Source: Hypoxylon rubiginosum
Taxonomy: Eukaryota; Ascomycota; Sordariomycetes; Xylariales; Hypoxylaceae
Direction: 5' to 3'
DNA length: 64,000 nucleotides
Assembly (NCBI GenBank): GCA_902806565.1
Contig: CADCXA010000064.1
Coordinates: 62,001 to 126,000, forward strand
The notes under the pieces are model-generated. The model saw only the letters and a program-made list of their open reading frames with translations. It had not been told where the DNA came from and did no database searches. A program made the translations under genes and the position numbers. Each line of letters begins with the position of its first letter. Within the stretch, counting starts at the first letter, position 1. Below are positions 56,201 through 64,000 of the stretch, one piece after another.

Positions 56201-59200
56201 CATCTTCAAGTACGAATTCCGCGGCAGGTTTTTCGTTCACGGTGTAACCCCACGCCTCGATCGCGTGACGCAGAATATGTGATAGAGTGGGCGCCGTATC
56301 ACTAAAGCGGGCTACGAAGACTTCACCTTTCTCTTGGTTAATTATATCACCGACGTCGGCGCCGCTGATGCTCTTGTTTCTACAGAGATACGCCCGAGGA
56401 CCACCAGGAATTTGTAGAACATTGGCATTTGCTCTATCCCACGAGACGTGCAACAGGCGCTGGGACAAGGGATGGCGAGGAAGTTGTTTAAGGTCTAGCG
56501 TCGTCGCGGTCGAGCTATCCGACCTGGACGGTGTCTCGCTGTCGCTGTCGGTGCCTTCGCTTGCTGTATCGCTCACGGGGCTGCTTGCTATGTGGCTAGA
56601 GGGGTGAGATTTATCTACGCCCGGTACAACAAGCATAAAAGCATCGGGTTTCAGAACCGTTTTTAGCTTTCCGAGGACTTGGTCGACTTCGACATCAGCA
56701 TTTGCTGAAGCCTGAATGATGACTAGATCGTATGCGGAGTTTGGTAAAGAGAGGCCTAGGTCATCTTGGCTCGGAGTCAGCAGCTGGAATTTGATATTGC
56801 TGCCCCTTCCTGCGTTGGCCGCTTCCACGGCAACTTGTACCTGCGCATCTAGGGCGGCATACGTGTAGTAGGAAAAGGCGACCCGAGCCGATTGCGACGT
56901 AGCACTGCCACCTTGGAGCCATATACTAGATGCGTCTACTGGATCTATGTCACAGAGGCTGATTTCTAAGACGCTCAGTCGCGGCGTCTTGTGCGCTACA
57001 AGGTCTAGGACCTCGTCCATCAGAGTGACCGCGTCTGTCTTCATATAGAGCAGCTGGTCCTGCGAAATATGTGTTATGTCGGGCTTCCACTTCACGGAGT
57101 TGAAAACATGTGGATCGGGTTTTTGTTCGACGTCTAGCCGTACATAGTTGAGCCCGCGAAAGCGCACGAACAGTGCACCGCTATCTGGGTCGTGGATGGA
57201 CACGTTGGTTGACCAACTGTCTACGTATTCTTCGCGCCCACGACCCGTCCACACCGCTTCTGCAACGGAAAGGCCGTCTTTGAGCTGGTGCGGCACGCGA
57301 TTGATCACCATGTCGTCGATCTGCGATAAGATGATGACATCCTTCAAAGTGCTGCGCTCGCCTGCTAGGAAAGCTGCCGTGGCCGTCTGCTGGCACACGT
57401 CAAGGACGGCCGGGTGAATGGGGTAGGAAGACTGAGGCTCCCAACTCGATGGTGGCGGCTCCAACGAGAGGGTTGCGCGGCAGGTGCGTTGGCCGCTGAC
57501 AGTCTCCCATTGTTTTATCTTGCGGAACGAAGGACCGAAATGGCTGCCGATCTCGCGCTGCACTTTATACCAGAGTTCCGCCGACTGGGGATGACGCAGC
57601 GGCGCGAGGTCGTCGCCACGTAGCGCATGCTCGTCGCCCAGGACATCTTGAACTCTTACGAGGCCTTTGCAGTGCTCGTAGATTATGTCCTGATTCTCTG
57701 CCGCCGTCGTGAACACTCGGAACTCGTGCCAATCATTGCTGCCCGGCACACTAACCAAGGCCAGCAGCAGCGTCGTGGGCTTTCCTTCTTCGACGACGAC
57801 AGCGCGGTCGAACTTGACGTTTCGGAAGCGGTAGGCGAGGTCGGCGGGTCCCTTGATATCTTTCGTCTCCTCGGGATGCAGGACGCAGTGCTTCTGATAC
57901 ATTGCCTCGAGAGCCATGGCGGTAAAGGCCATGCCGGGTACTAGAACGTCAGACCCCATCTGGTGATCTTGAAGCCATGACACATCGGCTATACTAAGCT
58001 TCTTACGCCACGTCGGCGCTTTCCATGATGTTCCCGGTATCTTACTCCCGAGTAAGTCATGTGTAATGTAGCGCTTGTTGCGCCAGTCAACGCTCGTTGC
58101 GTTCTCGTGCCAGTACCGCACCGTGTGGTTCCACTGGTAGTTTGGAAGGTCTACAACGGTACGCTGAGAGGCATAGCCGCCGTTAACGGCGGCCAGATTG
58201 ATGGGAGCGCCGGCTACAAAGACGCTGCCGGCCACATCGAGTAGTGCCTTCACTGCACCGGAGCCGCGCGCCCAGGAGGCGTGATACGACACATTACCAC
58301 CACCGGGAAGAGATTTATCCTTGAGTATCTGGGAAACGGGACCCGCCAGAGCGCCTGATGGGCCTACTTCAATGAGGATATCTGGCTCCTCGCTTGATAC
58401 AAGGTCCTTTAGAGCCTCCGCAAAGCGCACGGCCGAGACCATGTTAGAAATCCAGTATTGGGCATCCGCTGGCTTGATCTTCTTGCTCGCCGTAACAGAC
58501 GAATACATGGCCACGTCAGAGTCTCGCTCGTCTTCGACGATCGGCTTGAACGCCCGATCCTCCTGCAGAAGCCTGCCGTACTCGTCGCCGATGGTTCGCA
58601 TAAGTGGTGAGTGGTAGGCTAGATCGACCTGTAGTATCCGTGCAAAGTGACCAGCCGCTTTGATATCTTCGGCTAGGGCCTCAAGTGCTTCTCGCTTCCC
58701 AGAAACAGTTACACTGCTCGGACTGTTGAAGCAAGCGACCCACACATTGGAGTGCTTGGCTAGGAACGGCTCGACTTGGTCTGCACCAAGACCGACTGCC
58801 AGCATTCCTACGGTGGTTTCGGATTCTGTATTTTTACGAGCGGCACAGTTTACTGCAGCCCGGCCGCGATAGAAGGCGGCCTTAATCGCACCGGCACGAT
58901 CTAAAAACCCGGCCGCGTACGACGCTGCAATTTCTCCCGACGAGTGACCTACCACAGCGCTTGCCTTGACGCCCCAAGACTGGAGAAGGGACAAGATGCA
59001 TATCTGCAGCGCGGTGACCAACGGTTGCGAGAACTCTGGCTGGCGAAGATGGTCAGCCGAACGTGGCTCGCTTAATTCGGTTTCAAGCGACCACCTCGGG
59101 GGGTCTGGCTGGGATTGTAACACGCCATCGAGCTCCCGGAGCACCTCTCGCGTTTGCGGGAAAGTGGCCAGCAAGGCTTTGCCCATCTGTGGCCACTGGG

Positions 59201-61117
59201 CACCCTGACCCGTAAAGACAAGACCTATCTTTGGCGTATGGCCTGTTTTTTTGCCCAGGACGAAGGCGCTCTCGTCCAGGTTGTCGGAAGTGTTGGTCGT
59301 CACAAAGGCCCGATGCCAGAGGTGACTGCGGCGCTCGGAGAGCGTGTAAGCTAGGTCGTCTACAGGTGCGTCTACGCTAAGGTTGGCTACGTGACTGCAT
59401 AACGCCGAGATATTTGCCTTGAGAGCCACTGCGTCGTTGGCCGAGACGACTAAAGTATGAGGCCGCAATGGCGACTGCCCTTTCACCTCAGTGTCATCAC
59501 CCACGTCTTCTTCCTCCTCGCCCCGGTACGAGGATATATGGTTGCAGCGCTCGGCCTTGCTCGGTTGGTCGACGACAGCGTGCGCGTTCGATCCACCAAA
59601 TCCAAAGCAATTCAGACTTGCTCGTCTTACAGAATACCCGTCATCGGGCCACGGTATAGCCGTTCGGCTGACCTTGACTTTATTCCCTGTGAAATCGACT
59701 AGGGAATTATCGTTAACTATACGTCGATATTAGGCTGGAGCTCAGGAGTGCTTACTTTTCGGGCTTGGTTTCCAAAAAGTAGGATTGCCAGGAATTATAC
59801 CCTTCTCCATGGCTAGAATAATCTTGATCAAGCCTGAGATCCCCGCGGATGGCTCACTATGGCCGATATTCGATTTGATCTGCCGACAGTCAGCAAACAT
59901 ATAAATGTATCAGCAGGGCACTGGCCCTGGAGGTATATCACAGGTATATCACTTACGGAGCCTATCAATAGGGGCCTCTGTGGGTCACGTGTGGGTGAAA
60001 AGACAGATCCGGCACCATGCACCTCCTCAGGATCGCCGGCTGGCGTTCCTGTCCCGTGGCATTCTAGGAAGGCCGTGCTATTGAAGTCGGTAATACCGGC
60101 GTTGGCGTAGGCAGCCCGTATCGCCGCGGCCTGCATCTCGCCGCTGGGCTGGGCAATGCCTCCAGTCCCCCTGGTCCGCCCATTACTATTTGAAGAGGTT
60201 CCCCGCACAATAGCCCGGATCGGGTCGCGATCTCGCACGGCGTCCGATAGTCTCTTAACTAGCAGACACCCTACCGCCTCGGCTTTGCAGTAGCCGTCGG
60301 CATCGGCGTCGAAAGAGTGGCATAAGGCGGTAGGCGAGTGGGCTTGACCCACGCTTCCCATGTCCATGACGTGGTCCGGGTTCAGATACAAATTGCTTGC
60401 GGCTACGATGGCCATGTTGACCTCACCCGCCTATGAAAGTTCAGGGATCGGAGTCAGCCATTTCTTCTAGTATCTTGTGGGAGCATGGCAGAAACGAGAG
60501 GGCAAGGAAATTGTTTCCAAACTCACCTGTAATGATCGACACGCGAGGTCAAGCCCCACCAAACTTCCAGAACAAGCCGTATCAAGCGTGATACTAGGTC
60601 CCTTGATATTTAGGAAGTAACTAATGCGGTTGGCCATAACAGCCCGGCCTGTTCCGATGAGGAATCCAGGGGGGCGATCCTCGGCATCGCGCTGCATCAT
60701 ATCGAGATAGTCTGTGGCGTAGGAGCCAACAAAGCAGGCCACAGGCTCGCCGTCTAACTTCTCAAGAGGGATCCCGGCATTCTCCAGTCCCTCGTACACA
60801 ACCTCAAGCATTTGCCTTTGATTGGGGTCCATAGCAGTGGCGTCAGCCCCTGATATCTCGAAGAAGCCGGCATCGAAGCGGCCAAGGTCAACATCGTCCG
60901 AGAGAAACATTCCTCCCGCAGGCCGCATTGTCCCGGGTTTATGAGACCCATCCCAGTGACCTGAAAAATTGAACCTCGAAGATGGTACTGTGTTGGGTGC
61001 AATACCACCGTCCTCGAGGAATGCCCAGAGTCTTTGCGGTGAGTTGTTGCCCCCTGGGAGACGGCAAGCGAACCCAATGATGGCCATAGGCTCTTGTTGA
61101 AACTGTGTCTTGGCCAT
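53253..61117 (-). CDS. Highly reducing type I polyketide synthase, KS-AT-DH-(degenerate MT)-ER-KR-ACP
   Basis: Seven exons: 60527-61117, 59957-60430, 59756-59879, 55311-59698, 55156-55230, 54709-55049 and 53253-54630. Introns are 57-106 nt with GT-AG ends, and all phases agree (2,456 aa, intact). KS: nucleophile Cys182 in DTACSGSL, then ECHGTGT and NIGHSE histidines. AT: GQGAQW and GHSSGE (Ser about 649). DH: His about 975 in [14 protein letters not shown] and Asp about 1163 in HPAVLD. About 1260-1420 has the methyltransferase position but no SAM glycine motif. [28 protein letters not shown] and Tyr in QANYAAAN (about 2218). ACP: Ser about 2406 in [10 protein letters not shown], after an SG-repeat linker. 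It would build a reduced, probably unmethylated chain iteratively in the cytosol. There is no thioesterase, reductase or condensation domain, so release needs a partner; the divergent hydrolase 494 bp away is the candidate. Confidence 0.95.
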
Positions 61118-61611
61118 AGTCGTTGTCTATATTAATTCCGACTTGCTATAGTAGCAACACGGTACAATGCCTATGATGAATTCTCTTCTTTAACGTTCGC
61201 TCTGTTCTTATCCCCCCTTTTTCTCTTATGATGTCGCTGATAATTGATGACAACGCCACCTACCTCTCATTTCTCTATACGCTTACTCAAATTATCGAAA
61301 TGCATAGAGGCGCCAACAATATGCACACGCAGACATAATCATTGCATACCCGACTAGATTACAATTCTGACTTGCGTATAATCAGTACCACCCATACCCA
61401 CACTGCATCATTATCGTGCAGAAATAATCCTGCATCGATGATATGCGATATTGCCACCTCAACTGAAGTCATTATCTATTTGTTGTAGTTAGGAAAGTTG
61501 TTATACGTCAATTCCCAGCATATTCCCAAGAGGATAGGCAGGCAGATATGTGCCTAACACTGCCACAACGAAAGTCCGAATCTATTTCCATATCAAATTC
61601 ATCCTTCTATC
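61118..61611. promoter_or_regulatory. Shared divergent promoter region of PKS and hydrolase
   Basis: The 494-bp gap separates the PKS start (61117, minus) from the hydrolase start (61612, plus), so both probably share control elements. An imperfect 19-bp palindrome CTGCATCATTATCGTGCAG lies at 61,403-61,421 and a related TGCATCGATGAT word at 61,431. These may be regulator sites, but no specific factor can be named. Confidence 0.5.
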
Positions 61612-62680
61612 ATGTTTGTCTCTTCTCGCCACCGATTGGTCGAGTGTGCTACTATTGATGGAACGCTCATATCGGCCTGGCTCTACGAGGCTAGGGGTCC
61701 GGCACCGGCTATCATTATGTCTCATGGAGTAGGTCCTTCAACTTGGATGCCGCGGCCCAGTGCCGAAGCGTACGGATACGGATCAAGCCGGAGCTGACGC
61801 CAACTCTAGTTCAACTGTGTCAAGGAGATGGCACTCCCGGACGTAGCCGAGGACTTCCATGCGCTAGGTTATAACGTGTTTCTGTACGATGCGCGCAGTG
61901 TAGGGAGCAGCGGAGGCCATCTGCGTAACCTAATAGACCCGTTACAGATGGCTGAGGACTTATCCGGTAACGAATACTACCTCTTCAGGGTGTCGAGCCT
62001 TTCTTGACCACGGACCGTTAAGGGCTAATACTTCACTCGCCCGCACAGATATATACACTTACGTATCTCGTCTCCCTTCTGTCGATGCTTCCAAGATCAT
62101 CCTCTGGGGCCTTTCTGTCGGTGCAGTCATCAGCGCTTGCTCCGCAGCCGTCGACCACCGCCCTAAGGCCGTGGTGATGGTCTGTCCCCTCTTCAGTTTC
62201 GTCCAGCCACAAAAACGCGAGCGCGCCTTCGCCCAGGTCATACAAGACCGGGTCTCCCAGCTGCGCGGTAACCCTCCACACGAATTGGCCCCTTTCACGC
62301 CTCGCGGCGATAACCCCATCGGCATGGCGGGCGCCGGAGGCGCAGGCGGACGGGAGTCTTACGCCTTCATGCACCTGGCTAAGGAAAAGGGGGCGACGGG
62401 GTTTAGGGACCGGATCGCGCTCCAGACGTACCACAAGCTAGCTTTCTTCAGGCCGGTCGAGTATTTAGACATGATCAAGGCGCCGGTCCTGATGGTGGTA
62501 CCCGAGCTGGATTGCATGTCGGACCCGGAGGAGCAAAAAGCCGCGTTTAAGAGAATTACCGCGCCGGACTCCCAGTTGCACATCGCGATAGGGAAAGGTC
62601 ATCTGAATGTTATCACGGGAGAGGGAAGCACGGAGTTGGTGGGGTATATGGACGAGTTTATCCAGAAGGTGTTGGTCTAA
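61612..62680 (+). CDS. Alpha/beta hydrolase, polyketide-transferase / release type, three exons
   Basis: Exons are 61612-61728, 61810-61966 and 62049-62680; introns of 81 and 82 nt start GTAGGT and GTAACG and end CTAG and ACAG, with phases 0 and 1 kept. The product has 301 aa. The nucleophile elbow is GLSVG (Ser114), the acid is in VVPELD (about Asp246) and the base in GKGHLN (about His276), a complete serine-hydrolase triad. Motifs IIMSHGFNC, YDARSVGSSGG, DPLQMAEDL and RIALQTYHK are of the kind seen in fungal polyketide transferases and PKS-partner hydrolases such as the fumagillin-pathway enzyme. There is no signal peptide, so it is likely cytosolic. Divergent from a PKS with no releasing domain, it is the likely enzyme for offloading the chain to water or another acceptor (inference). 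The unspliced frames contain stops, so the introns are required. Confidence 0.88.
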
Positions 62681-63603
62681 ATGGAAAAGGGGGTTTACTA
62701 TCGCAAACCTCGCCGTCAGTGTCTACTGAACTTATTAATATCGCAAAAGATAAAGAATTTTGAATCTAATTCATGAATCATCCTATCATGTCGAATTCAT
62801 TAATTAGCTGATAATACTCACATTAGGTAGATTCAGGACCCTTGTTTGATAAATTTCTTATTACCCCTTTTTTTGCCAATCTGTGCTGACCTCAGCTACT
62901 TCAGCCACACATCGGCAGCTGGACCACCGAATTTACCCCGTGATGTTAGGTACCTGACCAACCACACCGCGCATACACAACACGATGGCCTCGCTGTGCA
63001 ATGGATGAGCCAGGTAAGCAGCGCGTGCAGTTAGTGTGGTGCGATGGATTTGGGTGTGTGAAGACGATTATGGAGGTTCTGTGTTTCATTAGATAGGTAC
63101 CTACCCGGGTACCTTAAACAGACACTTTTCCCCTATACCGTAGCTGCACCTTACATCTACAACGAAAGACGTAAGCTCAGGAGAGCCGCGATTAGGTAAC
63201 TCCGGCTCGCGATCGCAAGCGTTTGCTGTATGTTTCAATGTAGTGTATTTGATGAAAAAGTCGTGATTTGTTCATGCTCTAGTTGCATCAAGCCTGCCGT
63301 AGTGCTTACCTTTCTGCAGGCCATTGAGAGGATGGGAATCTCTTAGATAAGGAGGTTTGAATGAGAATCCTACATTTTAATTAATATACGACCGAAACGA
63401 ACGCATCCCGTACTACATTAGTGCAGGATGTGAAGGCCAATCGCTAGGAAAGTGCAAAATTTCACTCAGCTCTCGTAAGACTTGTGTAACCGGTGAGATT
63501 CATGCCGCTCGCAATGTCGAGGCATAATATTAATAATGACTTGATTGTACCGTCTTGATACCTCTCAAATTGAATTGGATACTGGCAGACATTCTTCAAC
63601 AGG
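62681..63603. other. Intergenic stretch between hydrolase and bZIP genes
   Basis: About 920 bp without a convincing gene. A 62-codon plus frame at 62,846-63,034 has no protein-like features. The part near 63,100-63,600 is the upstream region of the bZIP gene. Confidence 0.5.
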
Positions 63604-64000
63604 ATGATTGAAAGAATGAATTCGAACCAGGATAACGACATTGAACGACGTCGTAGACAGAACCGTTTGGCGCAGCGAAGATTTCGTGGTACGTATTTCG
63701 CCAATCCCCTGGCAGGCCTTGAGAGTCCTCATCAGCCCCTATTCCCCTACTTCGCTACTCCCTACTGAGTAATCAAGGCTAAGCTTATTGCCAACCAAAC
63801 GGCGGTCTAACTTGAGAAAGAAAGGCACAATGGCCAAAATAAGGCTATGCTCCTTCAGCCCCTGAGTTTGAAAATTTCGGACGCATCATTTTTCGGCGAA
63901 ATGGCGACCTCCGAGAACCAGTCCTTGGACCTATTATCTCTCCCAGACGATGTGGCGTTTCCTGACGTAGACTACATCAGTCAGGAACACATACACACCA
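63604..64000 (+). CDS. Start of a bZIP transcription factor gene, cut by the right edge, possibly broken
   Basis: From ATG 63604 (or 63616) the frame gives an acidic start and then the basic region ERRRRQNRLAQRRFR, matching the NxxAQRxFR DNA-contact pattern of fungal bZIP proteins. The frame then meets a GTACGT donor at 63,689. The best continuation reads AKLIANQTAV, then TAA (63,808-63,810), then LEKERHNGQNKAMLLQ and an acidic tail (SLPDDVAFPDVDYISQEH) up to the edge. The segment around the TAA looks like the coiled-coil neck of a bZIP, so TAA may be a former CAA or GAA codon. Alternatively the stop lies inside an intron whose acceptor I have misplaced. It may regulate the neighbouring PKS, as local bZIPs do in some clusters; that is inference. 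Confidence 0.6.

Noticed and set aside
62846..63034. 62-codon plus frame after the hydrolase
   Set aside because: No recognisable feature, and no intron joins it to a longer coding region.

Overview
The window reads as nuclear DNA of a filamentous ascomycete (Pezizomycotina). Genes have several short GT-AG introns of about 57-106 nt, and they include two fungal cytochrome P450s, a highly reducing polyketide synthase (HR-PKS), a PaxU-like hydrolase and a fungal bZIP basic region. The genus cannot be fixed from the sequence.

Layout. (1) Left gene arm, 1-9,740, with normal base composition. It holds an uncharacterised fungal gene cut by the left edge (minus), a second uncharacterised fungal gene (minus), about 1.7 kb without a gene, a PaxU/TMEM53-like hydrolase (plus), a P450 with a one-base reading-frame break (minus) and an apparently intact five-exon pisatin-demethylase-like P450 (minus). 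(2) A 43-kb hyper-AT block, about 9,740-52,900. Lines I counted by eye carry roughly 5-10 G/C per 60 bases, and no reading frame of 60 codons is open except inside one small island. The block holds tandem minisatellites, at least one pair of dispersed direct repeats 5.77 kb apart, and one well-preserved 719-bp TA-flanked inverted-repeat element (29,200-29,918). This fits repeat-induced point mutation (RIP) of old repeats; a regional centromere is a reasonable hypothesis. (3) Right gene arm, 52,900-64,000. It holds a complete seven-exon HR-PKS (minus, about 2,456 aa: KS-AT-DH-degenerate MT-ER-KR-ACP), a divergently transcribed three-exon alpha/beta hydrolase of the polyketide-transferase type sharing a 494-bp promoter region with it, and the start of a bZIP gene at the right edge with an in-frame TAA in its most likely continuation.

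How the genes may work together (inference). The PKS ends at its ACP with no releasing domain, so the divergent hydrolase is the natural candidate for releasing or transferring the chain. The bZIP could be a local regulator. The PaxU-like gene and the two P450s on the other side of the AT block are typical tailoring genes, so the two arms may be halves of one biosynthetic locus split by a repeat block, or two unrelated loci. Gene models were joined by hand from splice signals, reading phase and conserved motifs; no search was run.
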